A DNA stretch of 49,852 nt from Bacillota bacterium (GCA_021799435.1 JAJZAN010000014.1:1-49852), one strand, 5' to 3'; positions 25,374 to 34,836 are shown, counted from the stretch's first letter. Notes: generated by a model not told the origin, from the letters alone. Program-made: numbers and translations.

Positions 25374-26429
25374 CTACAGCAAATGACCGTGCTCGCCGCC
25401 GTCCTTGAGAGCTTGCACAACCTTGCGCACATCCTGGCTTCGGTCAGGCGACAAGATCAGCACGGCATCCGGCGTCGCAACCACATACAAGTCCTCGACA
25501 CCGATGAACGACACGGCGGGACCATCACTGATAGCGGTTACATTGCGGGACTCCACAAAAATTGCTGGACCCCGGGCGGCGTTTCCTTGCGGATCGCGCG
25601 GCAAAAGCCGTGCCAGAGATGCAAAGGTTCCGACATCGTCCCAGCCAATGTCAGCTGGCAAAACAAAGACCTCGTGAGCCTTTTCCATCACCCCGTGGTC
25701 AATAGAAATCGACGGCAGGCTGGGAAAAATTTCGGCCACCTGTTCCGGGTTCTGCGCCAGCGACTCAATGCCATCGAATAGGTCGGGCAAAAATTCCCGC
25801 ACTGCCGACAAGAATTCCGTCACGCGAAATGCAAACATCCCAGAATTCCAGAAGAAGTCTCCGCTCTCGACCATCTCTTCGGCGACAGACAGAGGCGGCT
25901 TCTCGACGAATCGCCGCACGGTCAGAACTTCGGCATCGCCAAAGGCTTGGCCGTCCCGCTCGATGTATCCATACCCGGTTTCGGGATGCGTCGGGACAAT
26001 GCCGAAGGTATAAAACCCGCCATGCTCTTTGGCTAACGTCAGCGCGCGTTCAGCGAGCACCAAAAATCTCTGAGTCCGCTGAATCGCATGGTCTGAGGGC
26101 AAAACCAAAAGCACCGCCTCAGGATCGCGCTCGGCAATCGTTCGAGCTGCCCAAGCGATAGACGGCGCGGTGTTGCGTCCTTCCGGCTCTCCCAAAATCT
26201 GTTCTCGCGGCACGTGGGGAAGGGCAGCCGACACCTTTTCCACGTAGTCGACGCCGGTCACCACAAAGGTGTGATTATCATCAATCAGTGCCCCCACCCG
26301 CTCGCGAGTGGCCTCCAGCATGCTCTTTTCACCGATAAGGGTCAGAAACTGTTTAGGATGCATAACGCGGGACAAGGGCCAGAATCTCTCCCCACGTCCC
26401 CCTGCCAAAATCACAAGCCACCGTGCCAT
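25374..26429 (-). CDS. manC: Mannose-1-phosphate guanylyltransferase
   Basis: Forms GDP-mannose from GTP and mannose-1-phosphate. 351 aa, the single-domain guanylyltransferase without the isomerase extension of type II enzymes. The signature LAGGRGERFWPLSRVMHPKQFL fills residues 8-29. Further blocks: EPEGRNTAPSIAWAA, VLPSDHAI, EKPPLSVAEEMVESGDFFWNSGMFAF and DIGWDDVGTF. It begins 3 bp after the aminotransferase stop codon, without an obvious strong ribosome site, so it is probably translationally coupled. With galU and the GT87-like protein this points to mannose- and glucose-containing surface glycans. Confidence 0.9.
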   Translation of the reverse strand: MARWLVILAGGRGERFWPLSRVMHPKQFLTLIGEKSMLEATRERVGALIDDNHTFVVTGVDYVEKVSAALPHVPREQILGEPEGRNTAPSIAWAARTIAERDPEAVLLVLPSDHAIQRTQRFLVLAERALTLAKEHGGFYTFGIVPTHPETGYGYIERDGQAFGDAEVLTVRRFVEKPPLSVAEEMVESGDFFWNSGMFAFRVTEFLSAVREFLPDLFDGIESLAQNPEQVAEIFPSLPSISIDHGVMEKAHEVFVLPADIGWDDVGTFASLARLLPRDPQGNAARGPAIFVESRNVTAISDGPAVSFIGVEDLYVVATPDAVLILSPDRSQDVRKVVQALKDGGEHGHLL

Positions 26430-26432
26430 CGG

Positions 26433-27608
26433 CTATCTCTGCCCCGCCTTCTGATAGGTTTCTTCAAGCGCCGTCAATCCCGACGGAACTGCAAAACCCT
26501 CGGCGTGCAGCACCTCTCTCAGAGCGTTCAACAATGTCATCATATGCGATATCTTAGCACCCTGGCCCATAACGCCAATGCGCAAAATTTTGCCCGCCCA
26601 GGGACCCAAACCTCCCGCTATTTCGATTTGATATTGGTCCAAGAGCCGCTGACGCACACGCTTGTCGTCCACGCCGTCTGGGATACGCACCGTGGCGACC
26701 GTGGGCAAGCGGTGTTCTCGCGGCACCATCATTTCAAGACCCATGGCTTCCAAACCAGCCCACAAGCTCTCCGCCACCTGTCGATGACGCGTCCACACAT
26801 TCTCCAATCCTTCGTCCAATATCATATTCAAGGCTTCCGCCAATGCATAAATCATACTGATGGGTGCGGTGTGGTGATACGCCCGGGATTTGCCCAAGTA
26901 CTGGCTAATCGCCGACAGGTCAAAGTACCAGCTTGGTGCTTGGTGCTCTCGGGCCTGAATCCTCTCCAAAGCCCGTGTTCCCACTGTCATGGGCGCTAGT
27001 CCTGGAGGGGCTGCGAGACACTTCTGGGTTCCTGAGAACGATACATCAAATCCCATCGCATCCGCGTGGACGGGCAAGCCGCCCAATGCTGTCACCGTGT
27101 CAACCAACAAAAGAGCCCCCCGATCGTGGACTACTTCTGCCCACCCGTCAAGGGGCTGGAGGACGCCGGTCGACGTCTCAGCTTTTACCACCGCCACGAG
27201 TCGAACTTGGGGGTGCTGATCGAGGGTTTCCGTCAACGTTTTTATGCTGCAAATGCCCCCAAAGGGGATCGCAATGGGCACCACTTCTGCGCCTAAACGG
27301 GCGGCTGCGTCGGCCAACCGTTGACCAAAAACGCCTTGTTGCACGACCACGACCACATCACCGGGCTCAATCAACGTCACCAGGCTCATTTCCATGCCGG
27401 CACTGCCCGTTCCAGAGACCGGGAACGTCAAGGGATTGGACGTGCCGAATACCAACCGAAGCTGTTCCTGGACTCTATCCACAATGGCCAAAAAAGCTGG
27501 ATCCATATGACCCAGCAATGGTTGTGCCATCGCTTGACGCACCCGTTCAGACACCGGCGACGGGCCGGGACCCAACAACAGTCGTTCGGGCACCTCGAGC
27601 CTTGGCAT
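26433..27608 (-). CDS. PLP-dependent aminotransferase, alanine-glyoxylate/serine-pyruvate type (class V)
   Basis: 391 aa, class V aminotransferase of the AGXT/serine-glyoxylate/phosphonate group. N-terminal LLLGPGPSPVSERVRQAM is typical. The PLP lysine lies in DVSFSGTQKCLAAPPGLAP near residue 198, preceded by the cofactor-binding Asp in LLLVDTVTALGG. The substrate could be alanine or serine with glyoxylate; sequence alone does not settle it. GAGGGGG precedes the ATG by about 7 nt. First gene of an operon with manC and galU, with no obvious metabolic link to sugar nucleotides. Divergent from deoC. Confidence 0.87.
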   Translation of the reverse strand: MPRLEVPERLLLGPGPSPVSERVRQAMAQPLLGHMDPAFLAIVDRVQEQLRLVFGTSNPLTFPVSGTGSAGMEMSLVTLIEPGDVVVVVQQGVFGQRLADAAARLGAEVVPIAIPFGGICSIKTLTETLDQHPQVRLVAVVKAETSTGVLQPLDGWAEVVHDRGALLLVDTVTALGGLPVHADAMGFDVSFSGTQKCLAAPPGLAPMTVGTRALERIQAREHQAPSWYFDLSAISQYLGKSRAYHHTAPISMIYALAEALNMILDEGLENVWTRHRQVAESLWAGLEAMGLEMMVPREHRLPTVATVRIPDGVDDKRVRQRLLDQYQIEIAGGLGPWAGKILRIGVMGQGAKISHMMTLLNALREVLHAEGFAVPSGLTALEETYQKAGQR

Positions 27609-27681
27609 AATTTAACCCCCTCATGCGCATCAATACCCAGTATTTTACCATGCGAACGGAGGGTGGACGACCAGCTACGGG

Positions 27682-27687
27682 TATAAT
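27682..27687 (+). promoter_or_regulatory. -10 element of the deoC promoter
   Basis: A perfect TATAAT lies 32 bp upstream of the deoC start codon. No recognisable -35 hexamer sits 17 bp before it (GAGGGT), so an activator or a weak promoter is likely. Confidence 0.5.
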
Positions 27688-27718
27688 GTCCTACAAACCC
27701 TCGAGGAGGCGATGGCGA

Positions 27719-28381
27719 ATGAAACGCCACGATTTGGCTCGATACCTGGATCATACCCTCTTGAAAGCAGATGCGACAACGGCCGATGTCGATCGCCTGG
27801 TCGCGGAAGCGCTCCAATGGAATACCTATGCGGTCTGCGTCAACAGCGGCTATGTCGCGCAGGTGCACCGTCTGCGCGGCGCCGTCGAGAGTCTCCACAT
27901 CGCCGCCACGGTGGGCTTTCCCTTGGGCCAGGCCAGCACGGACGCTAAGGCAGCCGAAACCCGGGCCGCCATCCAGGCGGGAGCAGACGAAATTGACATG
28001 GTCTGGAACCTCGGGCGCTTTCTGTCAGACGAATGGGATGCGGTCACGGATGACATCCGCGCGGTGGTAAAAGCAGCCGGATCGGTGCCGGTGAAAGTCA
28101 TCCTGGAAACAGCCCGCCTGGACGAGCGGCAAATGGCGGAGGGCGCCCGGTTGGCGGTCGAGGCTGGGGCTCACACAGTGAAAACGTCCACCGGTTTCGG
28201 GTTTCCCGGCGCAACCCTTAAAGCGGTGGCGACTCTCCGACAGGCTGTCGGCCCAAACATCGGCGTGAAAGCTTCCGGCGGCATCCGCACCTATCAAGAC
28301 GCCATCGCCATGATTGAGGCCGGTGCGACGCGCATTGGGCTCTCCCAAACGGTAGCGGTGCTGGAAGAAGCCCCCGTCTAA
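27719..28381 (+). CDS. deoC: Deoxyribose-phosphate aldolase
   Basis: Class I aldolase that cleaves 2-deoxyribose-5-phosphate to acetaldehyde and glyceraldehyde-3-phosphate in deoxynucleoside catabolism. 220 aa, the usual length. N-terminal LARYLDHTLLKADAT; catalytic Asp near residue 90 in GADEIDMVWNLG; Schiff-base lysine in AHTVKTSTGFG near residue 153; second Lys in NIGVKASGGIRTYQDA. GAGGAGG lies 9 nt before the ATG at 27719; the frame is open upstream but lacks a ribosome site there. Divergent from the aminotransferase operon. No other deo genes are adjacent. Confidence 0.95.
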   Translation: MKRHDLARYLDHTLLKADATTADVDRLVAEALQWNTYAVCVNSGYVAQVHRLRGAVESLHIAATVGFPLGQASTDAKAAETRAAIQAGADEIDMVWNLGRFLSDEWDAVTDDIRAVVKAAGSVPVKVILETARLDERQMAEGARLAVEAGAHTVKTSTGFGFPGATLKAVATLRQAVGPNIGVKASGGIRTYQDAIAMIEAGATRIGLSQTVAVLEEAPV

Positions 28382-28444
28382 TCCCTGGGACCCAGCATAA
28401 CGCCCGACCGAAACGCTCTCGGCTTCCGGAAAATCGACCGGGCT

Positions 28445-28756
28445 TCAACGCGGCAGTTTTCCTGCCACGACTACAGTGGGGGCGTTTCGAAGCGGGCGTG
28501 GCCGGGCATACAGCGCATCAGTACCCCACACACCATCGTCCGCCGCGGCCGAGTCCCGAGGACACCCTGTAACGGATGAGGTTGACCGCCCATGGCCAGT
28601 GATGACAACTGTGCTGCCCACGACGGCCGCCGTCATCTTCCGCATATGTCCATAGGGATTCCAAAAGGCTCCCAAATAAAAACCGCGGTACAGGAGCGGA
28701 ACGACCATAATGGCCGCCAACGCAATCCAACCGCGCTGCGTCCTCAGCAACGGCAT
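28445..28756 (-). pseudogene. N-terminal remnant of a YhgE/Pip-like membrane protein
   Basis: ATG at 28756 opens 103 codons. The first 40 residues give one membrane helix followed by YRGFYLGAFWNPYGHMRKM. This matches by eye the start of YhgE/Pip ABC-2-type proteins, where an N-terminal helix is followed by an Y-LWAFWDPYG-like signature. Those proteins run to several hundred residues, whereas this frame loses resemblance after MTAAVV and ends in low-complexity sequence. I read it as a truncated or decayed copy. It is convergent to deoC. Confidence 0.5.
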
Positions 28757-28856
28757 GATGTGCTCACAGGGAACCTCCTTCGATGTCCGGAACGCGTAGC
28801 CAAACCTGCGGGAACTCGGTAAGCTGGGAAAAACGAATCCTTTAGGAGAGTCCTCA

Positions 28857-29260
28857 ATGAAGGTTCTCTTTATGGCAGGATTCGGCCCCATCGTCCCGCC
28901 GGGCCGCCAGTCCGAGGAAGAAGCTCTGTACGACAGCACGCTTGGGCTGCCATTTGAGCGTGAAGGCACATACCTGCACACAGGCGCCATCGAAGGCGTC
29001 AAGCATTTTGCTTTGTGGCCGTTGGACCAAGCAGCCGAATCCTGTTTTGGAAAGCCCGAATGGCCGGATGACCTTCCCGTGCCTGCGGCCTGGATGGAGT
29101 TCGACGTGGAAAATCTGCAGGAGGCCACGGAAGAATTGGAAGCCGCCGGATACCAGTTGTTGGTCTCCAACCGGATGGAGCCTTGGGGCCAGGGGGTTCC
29201 CGGTTTCTCGCCTCCGACGGCTTGTTGGTCGGTCTGACCTACACGCCTTGGATGCGGTAG
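28857..29260 (+). pseudogene. VOC/glyoxalase-fold protein with a one-base frameshift near its C-terminus
   Basis: A single-domain VOC protein of about 134 aa. The frame from ATG 28857 (TAGGAGAG 6 nt upstream) reads MKVLFMAGFGPIVPP to NRMEPWGQ and then stops at 29237. After a GGGGG tract at about 29190-29194, another frame reads SRFLASDGLLVGLTYTPWMR to a stop at 29260, the normal end of this family. One base is missing between them. It is either a decayed gene or a sequencing error. No metal-ligand assignment was attempted. Confidence 0.72.
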
Positions 29261-29385
29261 CGGCTTTGTATTCCCCTCGGGATGATTTCATTCCCGTGTC
29301 TGAAAACTGAGAGGATTTCCTTGTCCCCCTCACGAAGTCCTAGGAGAGACTTTACTTTCCGCTTCATTTCAAAAGGGGGTACATC

Positions 29386-32300
29386 ATGTCCGACAAGCAA
29401 TTGACACCGGAATCCACCGCGCTCCGCTGGCGGTTGGCAGGACCCCATCGCGGCGGCCGTTCGGTCGCTGTGGCGGGCCATCCCACGGATGCCACGACCT
29501 TTTACATGGGCAGCGCGGGCGGCGGCATCTGGAAGACCACCAACGGCGGCGTGACGTGGGACAACATATCTGACGGCTACTTCAAAACAGCCTCGGTCGG
29601 AGCTATCCAGATTGCACCCAGCGATCCTGAAGTCATATATGTGGGGATGGGTGAATGCTGCATACGAGGCAATGTGTCCTTCGGCGACGGCGTCTACAAG
29701 ACGACTGACGGCGGACGCCATTGGCAGTCCTTGGGGCTCGAGGAAACGCGCCATATCGCTCGTATCCGTATTCATCCGAACGACCCCGATCGGATTTATG
29801 TCGCAGCCCTGGGACATGCCTTCGGGCCCAATGAAGAGCGCGGCGTCTACCGCTCAGTGGACGGCGGCAAGACCTTCGAAAAAGTCTTGTATCGGGACGA
29901 AAACACCGGCGCCATCGACTTGGCCATGGATCCGAAGAATCCCCGCATTCTCTACGCCTCGATGTGGCAAGCCCGCCGCGGCCCCTGGAGCATGACATCC
30001 GGCGGTCCGGGTTCCGGCCTGTTCCGCTCGCACGACGGCGGTGACACCTGGGAAGAGATTACACGGTTCCCAGGATTGCCAGAAGGTGTGTGGGGCCGTG
30101 TCGGAGTCAGCATTTCCGCTGCCCGCCCCAGTCGCATTTACGCCATGATTGAGGCCGAAAAAGGCGGTTTGTACCGTTCGGATGACTACGGCGAAACCTG
30201 GCAGCTGATCAACAGCGAGAGCGGGCCACGGACCCGGCCTTGGTATTACACCCACGTCTTCGCCGACCCGGTCGATCCGGAAACCGTCAATGTGCTGGCC
30301 ATGACCTTCTGGCGATCGCATGACGGCGGCAAGCACTTCAGCCAGGTGGCCACTCCGCACGGCGACCACCACGACCTCTGGGTCGATCCCGCGAACCCGC
30401 TCCGCCAAATCCACGGGGCAGACGGCGGCGCTTCCGTCAGCTTCGACGGCGGCCACAGCTGGTCCTCGATCTACAACCAGCCCACCGCCGAGTTCTATCA
30501 CGTGGAAGTCGACCATCAAGTGCCATACCGCCTCTACGGCGCGCAGCAAGACAACACCACCATCTCCGTGCCCAGCCGCACCCGCCACGCCGCCATTTCA
30601 GAGCGCGACTGGTACGACATCGGCGGCGCCGAGAGCGGCTACATCGCGGTGCGTCCCGACGACTCCAACATCGTTTATGCAGGCAGTTCAGGCGGCGGCG
30701 AAGGCGGGCGCATTACTCGCTATGACCACCGCACCCGGGAGCAGCGGGACATCTCGCCGTGGCCGGAAAAGACGGCCGGGATGGCCTCGGAGGACTACAC
30801 CTTCCGCTTCCAGTGGACCTCACCGATAGTGCTGTCGCCGCATGACCCCAACATCTTGTACGTGGCGGGCAACCGGCTCTTCAAGAGCACCAACGAAGGC
30901 CGCAGTTGGGACATGATTAGCCCCGATTTGTCGCGCCACGAACCCTCCACCATGGGCCCCTCGGGAGGCCCTCTGACCAAGGACCATACCGGCGTGGAGG
31001 TCTACGGCACCATTTTTGCGGTCGCCGAGTCGCCCGTCACCCCAGGCTTGCTCTGGGTCGGCAGCGACGACGGGCTGGTGCACATTTCCCATGACGGCGG
31101 CGCCAACTGGCAGGCCTGTACCCCGCCGGACATGCCGGAATGGAGTCTCATCAGCATCATCGAGCCATCACGATTTGACGCCGGCACCGCCTACATCGCG
31201 GCCACCCGATACAAAATCGATGACACCCGGCCGTCATTATGGCGCACCCGTGACTACGGCAAGACCTGGCAGAAAATCGTCGAGGGGATCCCGGGAGATG
31301 CCTATACCCGCGTGATTCGCGAAGACTCCGAGGACCCGCGGCTCGTGTTCGTCGGCACCGAACGCGGCATGTTCGTCTCATTCGACAGCGGAGACCACTG
31401 GACATCGCTCCGGTTGAACCTGCCCGTGGTCCCCATTCACGACATCAAGGTGCACCGCGACGATCTCGTGGCCGCCACGCACGGGCGGGCGTTCTGGGTG
31501 TTGGACCAGATTCATCCCCTGCGCCAACTTATTAAAGGCATGGAAGGACCCGTCCATCTATTTGAGCCGGCTCCAGTGGTCCGTACGGCGCCGGGCGGCT
31601 CCATCTGGCTTTCGCCCAACGAGGAGCGCTTTCCCGTCCCCGTGATGGAGTGGCCGACCGGGTCGTCGTTCTATGTATCCGAAGCCCCTGAACCGGGTGA
31701 GCGTCCGCGGTTCTTGGACGCGGGCCAGAACCCGCCTTATGGTGTGGTTATTCACTATGGCTTCGATGAGGACCAGACCGACGCGGTCAGCTTGGAAATC
31801 CGTGACCAGGAGGGCAACCTGGTGCGAACCTTCCGGTCCGACGAGACCGACAAGGCTGAGCCCAAGGTCAAAACCACCAAGGGCACCCATCGGCTTATTT
31901 GGGATATGCACTACCCCAAAGGCGTGACTCTCGCCGGCGACACCGAGGGCCGCTGGAACACCGTCGCGCCGTTTGCCGCTCCGGGTACCTATCAAGCCGT
32001 TCTGAAGACTACTCATGGCGAAGTCTCCCAACCCATCACCATCCTGCGCGACCCCCGAACGCAAGCCACAGACGAAGACCTCGTGGCCCAGTATCACTTC
32101 ATGGTCGAAATCCGGGACGAACTGTCGCGCGTAAACCAAGGCATCAATCGCATCCGCCGGGCCAAGAGCGACGTGGATGCCTTAAAGGAACACGCTGGCA
32201 GCAACCAGGCGCTCTCAGAATCCGCCGACAAGGTCCTCGAATCTTTGAAAGCGATCGAGGACGAGCTCATCCAAACCCGTGCCACGGGACGGGATGATGA

Positions 32301-32529
32301 CCTGCAGTATCCACCCAAGCTCAACGCCAAGATCGCCTATTTGGCAGAGGTGGCGGAATCGGGTGACTACGCTCCGACGGCTCAGGTTAAGGCTGCGTTC
32401 CAAAGTCTGAAAGAAGCCGCGGACGAGCAACTGAGCAAACTGGAGCGCGTATTCGCCGACGAGGTGGAACCGCTTAATCATCTGGCCCAGGAAGCCCGGG
32501 TACCACACATTCGCACCAGCGCAGAATAG
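29386..32529 (+). CDS. Large BNR/sortilin-like beta-propeller protein (1047 aa)
   Basis: Built of many BNR/Asp-box repeats (S/T-x-D-G-G-x-T/S-W), for example GIWKTTNGGVTW, GVYKTTDGGRHWQ, VYRSVDGGKTF, LFRSHDGGDTWEE, GLYRSDDYGETWQ, LFKSTNEGRSWD, VHISHDGGANWQ and SLWRTRDYGKTWQ. They form one or two propellers over residues 20-740. A beta-rich linker follows, then a helical, coiled-coil-like tail (residues 900-1030). Homologues are usually labelled glycosyl hydrolase, but I see no sialidase catalytic set. No signal peptide is evident, so it may be cytoplasmic or exported by another route. AAGGGGG precedes the ATG by about 6 nt. Monocistronic, followed by a terminator. Confidence 0.82.
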   Translation: MSDKQLTPESTALRWRLAGPHRGGRSVAVAGHPTDATTFYMGSAGGGIWKTTNGGVTWDNISDGYFKTASVGAIQIAPSDPEVIYVGMGECCIRGNVSFGDGVYKTTDGGRHWQSLGLEETRHIARIRIHPNDPDRIYVAALGHAFGPNEERGVYRSVDGGKTFEKVLYRDENTGAIDLAMDPKNPRILYASMWQARRGPWSMTSGGPGSGLFRSHDGGDTWEEITRFPGLPEGVWGRVGVSISAARPSRIYAMIEAEKGGLYRSDDYGETWQLINSESGPRTRPWYYTHVFADPVDPETVNVLAMTFWRSHDGGKHFSQVATPHGDHHDLWVDPANPLRQIHGADGGASVSFDGGHSWSSIYNQPTAEFYHVEVDHQVPYRLYGAQQDNTTISVPSRTRHAAISERDWYDIGGAESGYIAVRPDDSNIVYAGSSGGGEGGRITRYDHRTREQRDISPWPEKTAGMASEDYTFRFQWTSPIVLSPHDPNILYVAGNRLFKSTNEGRSWDMISPDLSRHEPSTMGPSGGPLTKDHTGVEVYGTIFAVAESPVTPGLLWVGSDDGLVHISHDGGANWQACTPPDMPEWSLISIIEPSRFDAGTAYIAATRYKIDDTRPSLWRTRDYGKTWQKIVEGIPGDAYTRVIREDSEDPRLVFVGTERGMFVSFDSGDHWTSLRLNLPVVPIHDIKVHRDDLVAATHGRAFWVLDQIHPLRQLIKGMEGPVHLFEPAPVVRTAPGGSIWLSPNEERFPVPVMEWPTGSSFYVSEAPEPGERPRFLDAGQNPPYGVVIHYGFDEDQTDAVSLEIRDQEGNLVRTFRSDETDKAEPKVKTTKGTHRLIWDMHYPKGVTLAGDTEGRWNTVAPFAAPGTYQAVLKTTHGEVSQPITILRDPRTQATDEDLVAQYHFMVEIRDELSRVNQGINRIRRAKSDVDALKEHAGSNQALSESADKVLESLKAIEDELIQTRATGRDDDLQYPPKLNAKIAYLAEVAESGDYAPTAQVKAAFQSLKEAADEQLSKLERVFADEVEPLNHLAQEARVPHIRTSAE

Positions 32530-32545
32530 AACGACGCAAAGGAGA

Positions 32546-32580
32546 CCCACCTCGGCCCACCGCCGGGGTGGGTTCTTCTA
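32546..32580 (+). terminator. Rho-independent terminator after the BNR protein gene
   Basis: CCCACC-t-CGGC pairs with GCCG-g-GGTGGG across a short loop, and TTCTTCT follows. It begins 17 bp after the stop codon. Confidence 0.75.
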
Positions 32581-32661
32581 TGATAGGCAATTGCCCATAA
32601 TTTCGATCAGGAAGTTCCATCACCCGTGGAAAAGCATCACAATTGATATGGAGGGATTGCC

Positions 32662-32854
32662 ATGAAAACAGCAAAAATAATTTTTTGGATTGGTATCCTA
32701 TGACTTTATTCAATCGCTGGCGCTCAGCGGAGGCCAATGGAACAATAACACGGGCATCTATCCGGTCACCATCGTCTCGTCCATCGGTCAAGGCGCTCTC
32801 CTGGTGGCGGCCGCCAAGGTTATCGAACTCCTGGCTGAGAAGTCTCACCGATAG
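32662..32854 (+). pseudogene. Small membrane protein gene with a +1 frameshift in a T6 tract
   Basis: GGAGGG lies 6 nt before ATG 32662. The first frame reads MKTAKIIFWIGIL and stops. Removing one T from the T6 run at 32681-32686 gives a 63-residue protein: MKTAKIIFGLVSYDFIQSL, then SGGQWNNNTGIYPVTIVSS and a second hydrophobic stretch GQGALLVAAAKVIELLAEKSHR. Two membrane segments are separated by a polar loop. I do not recognise the family. The extra T may be a real mutation, phase variation or a sequencing error. Confidence 0.6.
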
Positions 32855-32944
32855 CCGGGTGCCCGGTCAGGCAACAACCCCATCATCGGAGAATACACCT
32901 GAAGAAATAGATTGGTCGTTTCGCAAGTTGAAAGGAAGCCTGCC

Positions 32945-33901
32945 ATGAACTTCGCCATTCTGACGTCCGGCGGCGACGCGCCAGGTATGAACGCCGCCAT
33001 TCGCGCCTTCGTCCGCCGCGGCATCGCTTTGGGACATCAGGTGTGGGGCATCCCACGCGGATTCGATGGGCTCGTTCACGGGAACCCCGTTCCACTAAAC
33101 GCCGCGTCGGTGGCGAACATCCTGATGACCGGCGGTACTATCCTGCGAACCTCTCGATTTCCGGACTTCACCCACCAGACGGTTCAGGAACAAGCCCTCG
33201 AGCGCCTAAGGGCACACGCTGTCGACGGGCTGGCCGTCATGGGCGGAAACGGATCCTTGGCGGGAGCCGGGCAACTGAGCCGCCAAGGGTTCCCCATCGT
33301 GGCTATCCCCGCCAGCATTGACAACGACATGCCCGGAACCGATTACTGTCTAGGATTTGATACGGCCATGAACAACATCGTGGGGTCCGTGGACAAAATC
33401 CGCGACACCGCGTCTGCTCATGAGCGCATCTTCGTGGTCGAGGTGATGGGCAACCGAAGCGGCCATTTAGCGATCGCGGCAGGGCTGGCCTGTGGGGCGG
33501 AAGCCATCATCATCCCCGAGCGGCCAACCGATTACGGCCATATCGCCAGCCAGTTGCAGGCCACCTTCGCACGCGGCAAGAAGCACAGCTTTATCATCGT
33601 GGCCGAAGGCGCTGGCGACGCCCGAAGTACCGCGGGGGCCTTGGCTCGACTCACGGGCCATGAAGCCAAGTGGGTCGTGCTGGGCCACATTCAACGGGGA
33701 GGCCCGCCCACTGCTCAGGACCGCCTCATGGCGGCGCTCTTGGCGTCGAAGGCGGTGGAGTTATTGGACCAAGGACAACATGGCCGGATGGTCGCCCTGC
33801 GGGACGGTTCTATAACCGACCTCTCTTTTGAAGAAGTCGCCCATGGCACCGTCCCAACCCCCATAAATTGGCTTAGCTTGGCTGAAATATTGGCGCGTTA
33901 G
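32945..33901 (+). CDS. pfkA: 6-phosphofructokinase
   Basis: Phosphorylates fructose-6-phosphate at the committed step of glycolysis. 318 aa, the normal bacterial length. ATP-site FAILTSGGDAPGMNAAIRA at the N-terminus, VMGGNGSLAGAGQL in place of the common GGDGS, catalytic block PASIDNDMPGTDYCLGFDTA (the general TIDND-D core), EVMGNRSGHLAI, and LGHIQRGGPPTAQDR. The N in GGNGS where ATP enzymes have GGDGS is noteworthy, because residues here affect the phosphoryl donor; PPi use also depends on other positions. AAAGGA precedes the ATG by about 9 nt. Convergent with the phosphotransferase gene, overlapping by 4 bp. Confidence 0.92.
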   Translation: MNFAILTSGGDAPGMNAAIRAFVRRGIALGHQVWGIPRGFDGLVHGNPVPLNAASVANILMTGGTILRTSRFPDFTHQTVQEQALERLRAHAVDGLAVMGGNGSLAGAGQLSRQGFPIVAIPASIDNDMPGTDYCLGFDTAMNNIVGSVDKIRDTASAHERIFVVEVMGNRSGHLAIAAGLACGAEAIIIPERPTDYGHIASQLQATFARGKKHSFIIVAEGAGDARSTAGALARLTGHEAKWVVLGHIQRGGPPTAQDRLMAALLASKAVELLDQGQHGRMVALRDGSITDLSFEEVAHGTVPTPINWLSLAEILAR

Positions 33902-34836
33902 CTTTCCCCGGTCTCATCCAGGTTGGCCAACTGCCTTTGGGCTTCGGCAACATCGCAAGGCCTCCCCATGTCACTGGCAGAGACTAAGACAATGAGGTTG
34001 ACGTATATCGACACGGCTCGGGCAGCCTGCCAAAGACCGTCATCGGACGCCCCCACCAAGCGGCGAAACAGCTCTTGCCCAGCCCGCGGCAAATATCCTG
34101 CCGCGAACATCCAATCTTCCGCCGGATGACCCAGGTGCAGGTCTCCCCAATCCACTACACCCGCCAATTGCCCGCGAACATCGAGGAGCACATTTTTGAA
34201 GTTTAAATCACCATGCACCAGCACAGGGGAATCCAAAGACATCGGCGGCGCTTTTGCCTCTCGAAACTCCGTCGCCCAGGGGGCATCGGGATCGGCCAAT
34301 CCGCGGTTAACGGCTGCGGACAGCCATGTCTCGAAACGCGGCCTTAATCGTCCCAGGTCCATCCTCCCTAAGGTTGCTTCGCCCGCGCCCCATGCGCTTG
34401 CCTCGGCGGCGGGCACACCCTGCAGTGCCTGCAGAAATTCAGCTAATGCCTGAGCGGACTCCGATCGTGGGCCATGGTCCGATGGCACCTCGGCCACAGG
34501 GGTGCCCTGAACGGGCCGATATCCAAAAAACGGCCAAGGATACGTGGATGTGGGCTTCCCGAAAAAGACTGGGTGTGGAATAGGCCGCGGCAAGCGCGGT
34601 GCCAGAGAGGGCAGGATCGCCATTTCGCGCTCTATCAAAGGTACCGCGATGCGACGGCGGGGAAACCGGAAGAGCCAGTCATCCGCCCGGTAAATCCAAT
34701 TATCCCACCCCTCGCCGAACGCCTCGACGGCCTTCGGGCGGAGAGCTGGAAACTGCTCCGAAATGAGTTGGCGCGCCAATTCCGGCGTGACGACCAGGTC
34801 GGCGTGATATTGAGGGCGCCCGCCTTCCCCTGTCAT
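33898..34836 (-). CDS. Aminoglycoside/macrolide phosphotransferase family kinase (APH fold)
   Basis: 312 aa with the eukaryote-like kinase fold of small-molecule phosphotransferases. N-lobe GEGWDNWIYRADDWLFRFPRR carries the strand of the ATP site. Catalytic HGDLNFKNVLLD lies near residue 195 with Asp and Asn, and VDWGDLHLGHPAEDW contains the metal-binding Asp. Members inactivate aminoglycosides, macrolides or hygromycin, or phosphorylate sugars and choline; this one cannot be assigned further. Its ATG overlaps the TGA of the MFS gene as ATGA, so the two are translationally coupled. Together with the lipoprotein gene this makes an export-plus-modification operon that may protect against an inhibitor. 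Confidence 0.85.
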   Translation of the reverse strand: MTGEGGRPQYHADLVVTPELARQLISEQFPALRPKAVEAFGEGWDNWIYRADDWLFRFPRRRIAVPLIEREMAILPSLAPRLPRPIPHPVFFGKPTSTYPWPFFGYRPVQGTPVAEVPSDHGPRSESAQALAEFLQALQGVPAAEASAWGAGEATLGRMDLGRLRPRFETWLSAAVNRGLADPDAPWATEFREAKAPPMSLDSPVLVHGDLNFKNVLLDVRGQLAGVVDWGDLHLGHPAEDWMFAAGYLPRAGQELFRRLVGASDDGLWQAARAVSIYVNLIVLVSASDMGRPCDVAEAQRQLANLDETGES

